The notes: generated from the sequence alone by a model not told the origin. A stretch of 64,000 bases of DNA from Plasmodium malariae (GCF_900090045.1 NC_041785.1:1054001-1118000), one strand, 5' to 3'. Counted from the first letter of the stretch, positions 23,128-33,965 are shown. Translations and numbers: made by a program.

Positions 23128-24017
23128 TTTTCTTTAAAAAAAATTATTATCTGTTTTTCTACATTGCGTACATGTCCACAGTTGTGCTACACTATTGAAA
23201 TATAAAAATATAAAAAATATAAATATGTGGAAAATAAAAAAATATTGCAAAATTGATGGCGAAATTGTTCCGATTTCCCAACATTATATGTTACAATTCG
23301 GGTGAAAAAATATGCACAAATTTTGATGGCATTGTGCAATGTTTGATGTGTGAATGCATACTGTGTAAGATGAAATTTTTTTTTTTTTTTTTTTTGCCTC
23401 TCAGTGTGTACTGGTTTTTCGAGTTCAAAAAAAATATCAACGCAATTGTTACTCATATACGTACGGATGTGCGTGTTGATAAAAAAATTTACAAGGCTTC
23501 CTCCAACCCCGTTGGACTATGCTCCATGTGGCATAACACGCACACGTAAGGAATTAAATATATACATATATGTACGCATATATATATATATATATATATA
23601 TGTATAAAAGTATGTACATATATATGGAAAGTACAGTGTAGCCAAAATGCTGCTCAAAGTAGTTCGTTGGCACGATGAGCATATCTATACAGAAAAAAGC
23701 ACACACATGAATGTACACAGATACATGCACACGTACATATATACAGGCATACATGATTGCGATGATCGGTAAGCGTACATTGTCGACGCTTGTATCATGT
23801 GCCAGTAACTTCCTTAAAGAGTTTAATAGAATTTTATGCTTCTGTTTTATGCAGCTTATTCATACACTGACTGTCGTGAATTCACTAAAGTGTAAACATA
23901 ATTGAATGCAGGGAGAAGTTGTTAGAAGAGATGATGGATGGTATAACGTAGGATATAACACCACATATGCAAGCGTATTCAACCACATATATAATTCCAC
24001 ATATGGTGGTAGATGGA
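22891..24017. other. Convergent intergenic region with coding-like patches
   Basis: It separates the RAP (+) and MCM6 (-) stop codons. It has a 34-nt poly-A tract (23091-23124), poly-T (23373-23396) and (AT)n (23579-23600). Non-repetitive patches at 23253-23549 and 23640-23900 look coding-like with GTAAGG/GTAAGC donors and CAG acceptors; they are discussed as a finding and not called as a gene. Confidence 0.5.
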
Positions 24018-27017
24018 TCAAAAGTTGTCGATGTCCTCCTGGAAGTCCAAGTCGTCCTCATCAATTTTATCGTCTGTTTGATAATTCTTAAACGTGTTAT
24101 ACCCATAGGTGTTTTTGTTGGAAGCAACCCCATCTGCAATGGTACCAGCATAGTTGGGATGAATACGTAAGATGACGTTTTCATTATCGTGTTCATTTGT
24201 TTCTGATAATAATTTCATATCTTGATTAATTAATCTTTGAATAATTTTTTTTAATTTGTAGACCCATTCATCTACTTGTTCAGTAGATTCTGCTTTTGCG
24301 TAAACTTGTAAATATGACTCGATAAGTTGGTCTTGCGTGATACATTCATTATTATTATTAAATTCATATTCTTTAATTATTTCAAAAATGATAGCTGATA
24401 TGTATTGGTATTCACTTGCTTTTATGGTAGTAACTTTTCTGCTTTGTTCCACATTATCTTCATTAGTATTACTACTACGCGCAGTGTTATTAATACCATT
24501 CCTATTACTATTTATGCTAGTATTCATATGATTATTATCAACTTGTTGTTCATCCCATTTGTTATTCCTATTGCCCATGAGTGACTTGTTCACCTTATAA
24601 AATTCCTCCTCAAGATTTATTTCCTTTTCATTTGATATCTTTTTCATAGAAGCCTTAAAAATAGCACAAGCAATTTCTACATGTTTTATATCAACAAAAT
24701 GAGAAAACTTTAACTTAGCTACAGCTTCACTTAACCGAATAAGAGACTCTAGTTGACGTACTGTCATCCGCATAGATCGTTGTGCACCAGGAGAATACTC
24801 GATATTTCTAAAAGATACATAATAATGTATTAATTTATATTTTGCTTCATCAGTTAACAATGGTTTGACTCGTTTACTAAGCTCTAAATATATTTCCAAT
24901 TTAATATTGTCTAATTTTCCTGCAGTTGCTTTTAAATGTTTTTCCGCTTCTTCACCACAGTGCATGGAAACTAAATGATTAGCTATGTTTGTGTCCTTGT
25001 CAATATCAATACTATCCAACATGGTGTAAAATAAATCAAAACGAGACAATAAGGGAGCTGGTATATTCACATTCTGAGCAAATGTTTTTAACGAATCATA
25101 TCTACCATATTTTGGATTACATGCAGCAAGAACAGATGCTCTTGCGTTTAACGTAGCTTGTATACCTGCTTTTGTTATAGAAATGGTTTGTTGTTCCATG
25201 GCTTCATGAATTGCTACTCTATCTTTTTCATCCATTTTGTCAAATTCGTCTATACAGCAAATACCTTGATCAGCATACATCAATGCACCTGCTTCTAAGA
25301 CTGTATCACCTTGATCTGGATCTCTGTGTACTGCTGCAGTTAAACCAGCAGCTGTTGAACCTTTCCCTGATGTAAATATTGCTCTAGGTGCAAAACTTTC
25401 TACATATTTTAATATTTCACTCTTCGCTGTACCTGGATCACCAACAATACACATATTTATATCTCCTCTTAATTTACAGTTAGATGTTATTTTTTGAACA
25501 CCTCCCGTCATCATTAATAATGCACCTTTTTTTATTTCAATATTTCCCCAAATTTTTGGAGCAATACATTCTGCTAATATATCAATAGTATTTGGATGCA
25601 TCGCTATATCTCTTAACCATTTCAAGTCATCACAATTTAAGATTTCTTCACAATTTATATCTATTTGTGTTTGTTCATCAAACGAGTTATTATCCTTTTT
25701 CGAATTATTTAATTTTTCAATTTGACATCCATATATACATAATTTATGATTTAAGTCTTGAACACCTACTCCTTTAATACCTGTTAACCCTTGAGATACT
25801 AATGAATTTTCATTTTTCCTTAACATCTGTCTAGCTACACTTCTAGGTATATCACCTGGTTTCATTAATGTTGGTATATCAGGTACAACAATTAAACATC
25901 CCGTAACGATTATACGATCTCCTGCATGAACAGAATCAACTATATCATTCCTTAGAATGACATCCATATTTCTAGGCATAGAACCTGGTGGACTTTCTTG
26001 AGCTATTTCTTGTAATCTTATTTTTTGCCAATCCACAAAGTAAGATTGTTCTAAAACTAAAGACCAATCATACATATTACTACAGCTAGCTGAAGGGCAT
26101 TTACTTGGTTGAGTATATCGGAATTGTTGTTTAACTCCATTAATTATATTACCACATTCATTACATTTAAAAGAAGCTAAAGTTAATTCTGGTCTAACAT
26201 CTGATGTCCTTGTAACTTGACCTCTAACACTAATCATTTCACCTAACATTTCACATCTTAAACTTCTTAACGAATGAATTGGATTCTTTTTATTATAAAA
26301 ACGTAAACAAAGTTTACCCACTTCTCTAGTCTTAATTGGATTAATGCTTTCTGCTAATAATTGTACTTTTTGTTCAAATATATCTAAGATTCTTAAAAAA
26401 TGTCTTTTTATATACATATATAATTGGCTTCCTATATCAAAGTTATTTTTATTAGTTGGCTCCCACATTAACACATGTTTCATATCAACAACTAATACCT
26501 TATTTCTTGAATACGAATTTTGCAAAATTGAAAATAAAAGTAATACATAATGAGCATCTTTTGCTATTTCCAGTGAACTTGGAAAATCAAAATTTAGGTT
26601 GTCCTTCCACACACTATCATTATCGTCATCATCATCACCATCATTATCATCATTTTCGTTATCATTATTATTATCATCATCGTTATGCTCATGCTCATCC
26701 GCCTTGTTCTCTATCCTAGTATTATCGCTGGTCATTCCACCTCTACGAACGGGACGTCTTTTTTTACTCTTTTTTTCAGTAAATGTTTTTAAAAATTTTT
26801 CGAAAACTTTTGCCATATTTTCATCTTGAACATATGATGGTTCCTCCTCCTCATCCTCATCATCCTCTTCCTCTTCTTCACCCACTAAATCGTTAATACT
26901 TAAATTAGAGCTCTCATCATATTTCCTTTTTTTTTGATATGTTGACGTTTCATTATTTCCAAAAGCACTGTGGGCATCAAGTCCAGACATTTCACTCTCG
27001 TTAAACATAACAGACAT
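24018..27017 (-). CDS. MCM6: DNA replication licensing factor MCM6
   Basis: 999 residues, single exon. Order: acidic low-complexity N-terminus (to about 140), MCM N-terminal domain with a C4 zinc-binding site at about 286-310 (CNECG ... CPSASC), then the AAA+ domain. The Walker A variant GDPGTAKSEIL is near residue 524, Walker B CCIDEFDKMDE near 588 and the arginine-finger motif LLSRFDLFY near 655. A winged-helix-like C-terminal segment ends the protein. MCM6 is one of six subunits of the MCM2-7 helicase that unwinds origins in the nucleus. Similarity along the helicase core and the presence of the MCM6-type C-terminal extension favour MCM6 over other MCMs. Asn-rich inserts at about 800-850 are Plasmodium-specific. 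Confidence 0.95.
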   Translation of the reverse strand: MSVMFNESEMSGLDAHSAFGNNETSTYQKKRKYDESSNLSINDLVGEEEEEDDEDEEEEPSYVQDENMAKVFEKFLKTFTEKKSKKRRPVRRGGMTSDNTRIENKADEHEHNDDDNNNDNENDDNDGDDDDDNDSVWKDNLNFDFPSSLEIAKDAHYVLLLFSILQNSYSRNKVLVVDMKHVLMWEPTNKNNFDIGSQLYMYIKRHFLRILDIFEQKVQLLAESINPIKTREVGKLCLRFYNKKNPIHSLRSLRCEMLGEMISVRGQVTRTSDVRPELTLASFKCNECGNIINGVKQQFRYTQPSKCPSASCSNMYDWSLVLEQSYFVDWQKIRLQEIAQESPPGSMPRNMDVILRNDIVDSVHAGDRIIVTGCLIVVPDIPTLMKPGDIPRSVARQMLRKNENSLVSQGLTGIKGVGVQDLNHKLCIYGCQIEKLNNSKKDNNSFDEQTQIDINCEEILNCDDLKWLRDIAMHPNTIDILAECIAPKIWGNIEIKKGALLMMTGGVQKITSNCKLRGDINMCIVGDPGTAKSEILKYVESFAPRAIFTSGKGSTAAGLTAAVHRDPDQGDTVLEAGALMYADQGICCIDEFDKMDEKDRVAIHEAMEQQTISITKAGIQATLNARASVLAACNPKYGRYDSLKTFAQNVNIPAPLLSRFDLFYTMLDSIDIDKDTNIANHLVSMHCGEEAEKHLKATAGKLDNIKLEIYLELSKRVKPLLTDEAKYKLIHYYVSFRNIEYSPGAQRSMRMTVRQLESLIRLSEAVAKLKFSHFVDIKHVEIACAIFKASMKKISNEKEINLEEEFYKVNKSLMGNRNNKWDEQQVDNNHMNTSINSNRNGINNTARSSNTNEDNVEQSRKVTTIKASEYQYISAIIFEIIKEYEFNNNNECITQDQLIESYLQVYAKAESTEQVDEWVYKLKKIIQRLINQDMKLLSETNEHDNENVILRIHPNYAGTIADGVASNKNTYGYNTFKNYQTDDKIDEDDLDFQEDIDNF

Positions 27018-27522
27018 TTTTATGAAAACTGCTACAATACGGTAATAAGTTTGTTCCTCTCACACACTTGTACTTTCGTACCTTTACTCGGAAGGGGAGT
27101 ACTATTTGCTTTATGTGTGTATATGATATCGTTGTGAGTCTTTGCGTGTGTTTGTGCGTCTTACGTGTCCGTTATAATGATTTCCTAAAATAAATTGTAC
27201 ACAGTGCCGTACAGGTAAATTAGCGGCAAAATAGGTATAATGTGGCTATGAATAACAACACGATTTAACGAAGCGCATTCGAATAATACATGCATATACT
27301 ACCATACATACATATACACATAAACACACATTTATAACAGCTGCATAATTTCGACATACAAATACAGCACTTTTGAGTATTTATTTATTTTAAAATAAAG
27401 GAAAACAGTATATGCATAACTCTTTTTTGTCAAAATTGTCAGATTCAAAATACAGTGTAGCGTGTGCTACCACTGGCTAGGGTCTTTCGAGGATAAATAT
27501 AGGCAGTACACGCGCGATGAGC

Positions 27523-27559
<37 letters not shown>

Positions 27560-27781
27560 TATGTGTGTATCTACGGGAAGTACTATATTTACAAGCACAT
27601 ATGCATAAAGCGGATTTCTGGGTTTTATATGTCCTATTTTACACAATGCGTTTTGTTCAACCTTTTTTTTTTTTTTTTTTTTTTTCCTAAAAAAAAAATT
27701 TTCTTCAAAAACTTCTGCTACGATATAATTTTTTTACGTATACTTTTTACTTTCTTTCCACCGTTTCGAATTTATTCTGAA
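27018..27781. other. Probable bidirectional 5' region of MCM6 and the small gene to its right
   Basis: It holds (AT)n-type tracts at about 27523-27562 and poly-T at 27663-27685. No motif can be assigned with confidence. If the small gene at 27782 is real, this is a head-to-head promoter region. Confidence 0.4.
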
Positions 27782-28561
27782 ATGCTGTTCCAACTTCACC
27801 AATATTTTTTGGTTTATTCTTGGAGTATTTTATTTATGATTATCTGCAAATTACTTTTGCAAAAAATTGGGAAGGTACAGCGGCTGGTTAAAAATTAGGT
27901 ACACACATATGCACATACATGAATAAATGCATACATGCGTATGTTCGCATATACGTGTACACGTGTGTATGTTCATTAGCTCTTTTTTTTTTTTTCCTGC
28001 TTGTTCAACTAATGGAGCACATAAAAAATACATACACACCTTCTTACGCGGCAAGACGTTTGAATGCTTCTTTTATTTGCTTGAATATCGGTAAGGTTGA
28101 GAAATATTTTCTGCTCGTAATTTTTTCCCCATTTGGTTAATTTAAATTGACAGAAAAAAAAAAAAAAAAAAGGGGAAAGCGATACGAAACGAAATGCGGT
28201 AAAATGAAGAGAAGTAAAAATTATGAAAATAAAAATTATGAAAATAAAAATTATGAAAATAAAAATTATGAAAATAAAAATTATGGAAGTAAAAATTATG
28301 GATGTAAAAATTATGGAAGCAAAAAATGAATGAGATGATAATGGGCATACCAGTAATACATATATACGTGAATGAAATACGCAATTCTTGAACAGTGTTT
28401 AAAAGTTTATTTCAGGGGTGAAAAAAGATGAAGTTAACAAAGCAAAAGAAGTAAATTCAATAGAGCCCTATACGAATAGGACAATGAGGAATATTTGTTC
28501 GAGTACATACAATTCGAAAACGAGCAAGAGGCAAAAAAAAACAAAACAAAACAAAAAAAAA

Positions 28562-28564
<3 letters not shown>
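27782..28564 (+). CDS. Proposed three-exon small membrane protein, unrecognised
   Basis: Proposed exons are 27782-27874, 28018-28090 and 28416-28564, giving 104 residues. Exon 1 encodes one hydrophobic segment (FLVYSWSILFMIICKLLL) and ends at AAG/GTACAG in phase 0. Exon 2 follows a long T/C tract and an AG (ATGGAG) and ends G/GTAAGG in phase 1. Exon 3 follows TTTATTTCAG and restores the frame, ending in a basic tail (SKRQKKTKQNKKK, stop 28562-28564). A shorter alternative starts at ATG 28012. Both junctions keep frame, and the exons have mixed, non-repetitive residue use (NTYTPSYAARRLNASF, VNSIEPYTNRTMRNIC) unlike the flanks. I do not recognise the family. Intron 2 contains a 15-bp minisatellite. 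No transcript evidence is available. Confidence 0.45.
28207..28326. repeat. 15-bp minisatellite inside proposed intron
   Basis: The unit is AAAAATTATGAAAAT with later GAAGT, GATGT and GAAGC variants, about 8 copies. It could be read as (KNYEN)n on the plus strand, but that frame starts only after a poly-A tract and stops just after the repeat, and the phase-compatible splice junctions skip it. Confidence 0.8.
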
Positions 28565-28596
<32 letters not shown>

Positions 28597-29655
28597 ATAT
28601 ATAAATAAATAAATAAATAGGATAAGATGGAAAAATAAAATACGATGTAACATTATATAACACGATAAAATAAAATGTGATAAAATAGAAAGACAAAAAA
28701 AAAAAAAAGATTATACAAATAAATTTGCACTTGTGTATATGTGCGTGTGCATAGAAGAGAGATAAAACTGGGCAAGGGCGACACACTTTTTTTTTTTTTT
28801 TTTTTTTCTGTTTTCTTTTTTCACCTTGCCTGTACATAAATTCCAAAATGAAATATCATTATTTTTTTTAAACAAATAAAGTATCACTAAATGGAGAAGA
28901 ATATGAGAAATAATAAAATGTATATAATAAAAAGAAAAAAAAAGGGCTTAAAATCTAAGCGTAAAAAGAACAAAAAACAATTTTCCTAAAAATGAAGGAA
29001 ATTTTTCAAATAGTCAAGACATACAAGGTGCTACAGTGTAATGTGTGTAGAAATGGGGTACCAATTTTTTTGGATATAAAACAAAACAACAAAATTTTTT
29101 AATTTATGATTACGTTCGTCCACTTTGACATATACGTCTTGGGTTTGTTTTTGTTTTTGTTTGGTCATATATATTTATGTACTTTTGTATTCGTAAATAT
29201 GTGTGTATATTCATCTATAACATGTATTCACGTATATATAAATATATATATATATGCTATTATTGTGGGTATTTACAAATGCATTCAAATAAAATATATA
29301 TCTGTTTAATACAAAATTCATTTCTTACATTTCTTTTTACTTGGACTCAAGTAGCAGGAAAGCTCAAAAATTGGAAACACAGTTTCCTTGCCATTTACCA
29401 CTCTTCACCATTATATTTTCGTACACATTTTTTATATGTAATGGTAAAAGTTAACGGGTTATCCTTTTTCCATAAACCTTCGACTGGCAAAATTTGATAC
29501 AATTTTATTTTCATCCCTTTTGTTTATTACCCCCATTGAATAACATCAGTGCGCTGCACTAAAAGAAGCTTTTCCTTCTCCAGTCACAAATCCCTCCGTG
29601 AATATCATAATGTTGGTAATTATTTTCCTTTTGATTTTTATTTTTATTTTTATTT
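28565..29655. other. Intergenic region between convergent genes
   Basis: It starts inside an (AAAT)n microsatellite (about 28559-28618) and contains poly-T at 28789-28807. Short frames at 29106-29497 are AT-rich and unconvincing. Nothing else is recognised. Confidence 0.6.
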
Positions 29656-32043
29656 TTATTTTTTTTTTTTTTTTGGAGCTATTCCTTTCATTCGTTTGTC
29701 AATTTCTTTCTTGAAATGGTCTAAATTTATAGTTTTGTTTTTTATATCATTAAGAATTTGCTCTTTGTTATCAAATTTGTCATCATACAAATAATCGATG
29801 TAATTGTTTTTTGTTTCTTCATAAATATTTTCCGTATTTTTATATGCCAATAAAAATTTCTTTTTTTGTTTTTTTATTTCTATTATTTTTTGATTTATTT
29901 TTGATAACGAAATGTTTTCTCTCACAAGAATATCTTTTTCTTTATCATCAAAAAAACCCACGGGTATATTTTTATGTTGCTCGTTTTTTGTTCTATTCTC
30001 ATCGTCCTGTTGTTCCCTTGTTCTATCTGCAACAATGCTTTGGGTGTAATCGTTTCCATGTTGTCCTTTCTTTAACTTTAATAACTCGTAAATTTCCTCA
30101 ACATTAAAGTTGGAACTATTTTCTTCATGTTTGTCGGGTTTGTTATGCCCGCCATACATGCTATTATATCCACTATATCCTCCATACTCTACATGATCTC
30201 TATGCCCTCCGTACTCCATACCACTGTCGTTAATTTTTTTTTTTTTTCGAAACTCATTTAATTCGTCTAGTACTTCCACATCCTCATCCTCCTTTTGCTC
30301 ATTCATCTCATCATACATATCGCCTAAAATATATTTTTTCTTTTCTATTAGCATTTTATGCAAATATTCCAGTTCTTCATAATATGCTGTGTCTATCGGT
30401 TTATAGTGCGTTACATCATCTAAGTTGTTGTTAAACAGTTTCATTATGCTATCGTTGTTTTGTGTGTCATCCTTGCCTCTGTTCCTTCTACCCCATGTTC
30501 TCAACTCCTCATCATCATTGTTATCACTACGTCCGCCAGCACTGCTATCACTACGTCCGCCAGCACTGCTATTACTACGTCCGCCAGTACTGCTATCATT
30601 ACGCCCACCGTCATTGTGGTCAGTACTTCCTTCATCATTGTTTTCCTTATTATCTTTTTCTTTCCCCTTCGATCTATTTATCCCATTTTTACGTTTTTTT
30701 CTTTTCCTTTTTAATTTCCTAAAAAAATCTTCATTTCCTCCTCCCAAATCTAAATTATCAGATGTCTGTTCAATTATTTCATACATTTCAACTATTTCCA
30801 TATTATGTTCATTTTTTTCTTCTAAAATATTCTCGTTGGTACCCCATTTATTGTTTCCTTTCTCATGATCCATAGGATTATTACCATAAGTATTATGATA
30901 TGATGCCGATTCATCTTCAGGTAAACACATTTGTATGCTTCTATCAAAATGGGCATCATTACCAAAATTTACAATATTGTTTTCTTTTACTACTCCACCT
31001 TTATTATCTTTTTTTATCTCTTCTAAATTTACCTTTTGGTTATTCATTTCGTTGTTGTTAATATCATTTTTAATAATTAGTTGATCGAAAAAGTCTGCAG
31101 GTAAATCTTTATTATGAAATTTTTTGTAACACCCTTCTTCCTCATCATTATTGGTACTATCAAAAACATCAATATTTTCTCCCTTGTTATTATTACTATA
31201 TTGCATAAAGGCGTCGTTCAAATTCTTATTCTTATTTAGTCTATTCATTGGTGCTGTGGGTTCACTGATGCGCACTCTTTTAAGGATTCCCGTTCCTTTA
31301 TTATTTTTACTATTACTGTTATCATTACTGTTATCATTACTGTTATCATTACTGTTATCATTGCTGTTATCATTACTGTTATCATTACTGTTATCATTGC
31401 TGTTATCATTACTGTTATCATTGCTGTTATCATTACTGTTATCATTACTGTTATCATTGCTGTTATCATTGCTGTTATCATTACTGTTATCATTACTGTT
31501 ATCATTACAATTATCATTACAATTATCATTACTATTATTATTACTATTACTATTATTACTATAATTATTATTATTATCATCCTTATTGCAATTCCTCTTC
31601 AACCGACTTGTGCCAATACTGCTACGGCTGCTATTTCTGCTGCTGTTTCTGCTGCTGCTACCGTTTCCACTTCTTTTACTACTACCAATTCCACTTCTCT
31701 TACTGCTACGCTCATTACCTGTTACCGTAATGCCCTTTATTTTTTCTTCTACCACCTTGCAGTTGTCATCGTTCAGTCTGCGTTCATAATTTTTTTGAAT
31801 ATTCAAAAGGAGGCTTTTATGCGTACTATCCTTGGAATGATTTCTTTCGCTATCCTTTCTGTAGTCCTTTCCACAATCCCTTCCGCTATCCTTTCCGGGA
31901 AATGTTTTATTAATTTTTAAATTAAGGTTAGTTGCTCTATGTTCATTTTGCTTTTCACTCTCTTTCTTTTTATTTTTTTCTTCTCTCAATAATCTTCTCC
32001 TTTCTTTTTCTTTTTTTATTAGTTCCTTAATATTTTCCTCCAT
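29656..32043 (-). CDS. Asn-rich protein with ZNF830-like FFD motifs
   Basis: 795 residues, single exon, start at 32043 with an in-frame stop just upstream. The N-terminus is a basic helix (ELIKKEKERRRLLREEKNKK). A 12-bp in-frame repeat encodes (NDNS)n at about residues 175-243. Two short motifs stand out: LPADFFDQ (about residue 320) and IPVGFFDD (about 700). The latter is followed by a charged helical C-terminus (NQKIIEIKKQKKKFLLAY ... YIDYLYDDKF) and a Lys tail. Paired 'P-x-x-FFDD' motifs before a coiled C-terminal helix are a feature I associate with ZNF830/Omcg1-type splicing-associated proteins, but the N-terminal zinc finger of that family is not seen. Coding status is secure; the relationship is tentative and function is unassigned. 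Confidence 0.7.
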   Translation of the reverse strand: MEENIKELIKKEKERRRLLREEKNKKKESEKQNEHRATNLNLKINKTFPGKDSGRDCGKDYRKDSERNHSKDSTHKSLLLNIQKNYERRLNDDNCKVVEEKIKGITVTGNERSSKRSGIGSSKRSGNGSSSRNSSRNSSRSSIGTSRLKRNCNKDDNNNNYSNNSNSNNNSNDNCNDNCNDNSNDNSNDNSNDNSNDNSNDNSNDNSNDNSNDNSNDNSNDNSNDNSNDNSNDNSNDNSNDNSNSKNNKGTGILKRVRISEPTAPMNRLNKNKNLNDAFMQYSNNNKGENIDVFDSTNNDEEEGCYKKFHNKDLPADFFDQLIIKNDINNNEMNNQKVNLEEIKKDNKGGVVKENNIVNFGNDAHFDRSIQMCLPEDESASYHNTYGNNPMDHEKGNNKWGTNENILEEKNEHNMEIVEMYEIIEQTSDNLDLGGGNEDFFRKLKRKRKKRKNGINRSKGKEKDNKENNDEGSTDHNDGGRNDSSTGGRSNSSAGGRSDSSAGGRSDNNDDEELRTWGRRNRGKDDTQNNDSIMKLFNNNLDDVTHYKPIDTAYYEELEYLHKMLIEKKKYILGDMYDEMNEQKEDEDVEVLDELNEFRKKKKINDSGMEYGGHRDHVEYGGYSGYNSMYGGHNKPDKHEENSSNFNVEEIYELLKLKKGQHGNDYTQSIVADRTREQQDDENRTKNEQHKNIPVGFFDDKEKDILVRENISLSKINQKIIEIKKQKKKFLLAYKNTENIYEETKNNYIDYLYDDKFDNKEQILNDIKNKTINLDHFKKEIDKRMKGIAPKKKKK
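31314..31522 (-). repeat. Coding 12-bp repeat encoding (NDNS)n
   Basis: About 17 units of ATTACTGTTATC on the plus strand (AAT/GAT AAC AGT on the coding strand) encode Asn-Asp-Asn-Ser. The period keeps frame. The plus-strand poly-Leu/Ser frame across it is a shadow. Confidence 0.93.
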
Positions 32044-32625
32044 CTTGTCATCACTTTATCACAGCATAACAGAAAAAAAAAAAAAAAAAAAAAAAATTTC
32101 GAAATTACCAAAAGTTTTATACCAAATCGGGAGAAAGGGTGAGGAGGGGAAAGGAAAGAACGAAAACATAAAAACAATACAAAAAAAAAAGTGGAAGTTA
32201 AATGTACATTAGTTCGAATTAGTAGGAAATTAAATAAATAAATGAACGAATAAACGAGCCAACAAACGAGTGAATAAACGAGGGAATACACTAGAGAATA
32301 AACAAGCGCATAAAAGAGCGAATAATTGCGGAAGCATTTCAGTACATACACGTTATTCGTAAATCATGTCGAAAAAAATGCATAAACAAGCGTAACGATA
32401 AGGATAATAGTAACAATATAGTAATAATAATGGAAGTAATAATAGGAATAACAGTAGTGGCGGTATAACGAATAAACGACATTATACACTGTCATTTCAA
32501 ACCTGTAGTTACACGTTAATATAATTGAATAAGACCCTATTTTACATTTCCAATTTTATATTAGTCCAAAATATGGTATGTACATAGAGAAATGCTATTT
32601 TTATATTTATATTTATTTTTATTAT

Positions 32626-32659
<34 letters not shown>

Positions 32660-32857
32660 TTCTATTTCATATGTATACAATGTACAATTTTTCCCATACT
32701 ACTACCGCTAACATTTTTTTTTCTTTTTTAGTAACTCCTCTTAAAAAATAATTATGTGTAATTTCCATTCCTGAAGGGAAATAATTTAAGCACACTACTC
32801 TGAAGGCATAACTTTTTGCACCTTTAAAAAGGGCATACTGAGCATGCACGTTAGGCT

Positions 32858-32888
<31 letters not shown>

Positions 32889-33109
32889 GTCCCATATGTA
32901 CTATGAACGTACGTATGTACATATATTTTCATTTTCATTTTATTTTTTCATTGTTTACTTGAAATTTTTTTTTTCCTTTTTTATTATGATAATTTCCCCA
33001 TTTTTTCCATTGTTTGTTGCTTTTTAGTAATTCGTTTGTTCTTCGTACTTCTTCGTAATTCCTTCGTCGTATGTCCACCGTCCTTCTTCCATCTTCATTT
33101 ATTCTTCTC

Positions 33110-33243
33110 TCATGCATTCTTTCACTCATACTTTCATTCATACTTTCATTCATACTTTCACTCATACTTTCATTCATACTTTCATTCATACTTTCACTCA
33201 TACTTTCATTCATACTTTCATTCATACTTTCATTCATACTTTC
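33110..33243. repeat. 12-bp minisatellite, unit CATTCATACTTT, about 11 copies
   Basis: Copies alternate CATTCATACTTT with CACTCATACTTT in a regular higher-order pattern. On the minus strand it reads in frame as Met-Asn-Glu-Ser / Met-Ser-Glu-Ser, continuing into a charged non-repetitive tail. Confidence 0.88.
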
Positions 33244-33869
33244 TTTTATTCATACGTTCTTTCATTCTTTTCTTTTCTGTTTTTCCTTTTTTTTTTTTTG
33301 TAAACATATCTTTCCACATATGACATTTCATTTTCAAAACCAACTGTTTGACTTTCATTATTTTTATTTTCTTTTACCCATTTGTATATTTTTATCAAAA
33401 TTGTAGTGTATTTCGAAAAATTTGTAAAACTGAAAAAATAGTACATGAGCAACAGAAATAGGGATTAATTAATATTACACAAATTGCACACGGGACAATG
33501 CATTTCGTTATGCGTTAATTGGACAGGCGGTTAAGGCTTGTCATAAAAGTTAATATATGTACAACTATACAAGCAAGTTCGCTTATATGAGCAAATGTAC
33601 AAACTTGTACACGCGCATACACATAATTTCATTCGTGCAAACATACATACCTAAACGTATATAAACGTAACACGTGTATATGTGCTTTGTTTGAACTCTT
33701 CTTTTTTTTTTTTTTAAAGCCCACTTTGGCTTTTTCCTCGTTATATATATATATGTACATATATATATATATGTGCACCCGGTCGAATTTTTTGTTTCAT
33801 TACCAACTCTTTAGCAACTGTATAAGTAGAGAAAGTTAATTCCCCAATAACGTAAGAGCTTATCATTTT

Positions 33870-33938
33870 TAGCCGTTTTAGCCGTTTTAGCCGTTTTAGC
33901 CATTTTAGACGTTTTAGCCATTTTAGCCGTTTTAGCAG
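33870..33938 (+). repeat. 9-bp repeat (GTTTTAGCC) just upstream of metacaspase ATG
   Basis: About seven to eight copies of (G/A)TTTTAGCC end about 28 bp before the start codon at 33966, so the array probably lies in the 5' UTR or core promoter. G+C is high for the location. Confidence 0.8.
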
Positions 33939-33965
33939 TTGGGGAACTTACCCCTGCCCACATAA

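Larger units (their letters stand above)
32044..33965. other. Divergent intergenic region with arrays and coding-like patches
   Basis: Between two head-to-head genes. It contains poly-A (32074-32096 and 32627-32656), poly-T (32862-32888), the 12-bp array at 33110-33243 and the 9-bp array before the metacaspase start. Minus-strand patches at 32667-32849, 32935-33100 and about 33290-33420 look coding-like and are listed as a finding; no gene is called. Confidence 0.5.

Noticed and set aside
31151..31580. Poly-Leu/Ser and Ile/Met/Val repeat frames
   Set aside because: Shadows of the in-frame (NDNS)n repeat of the minus-strand gene.
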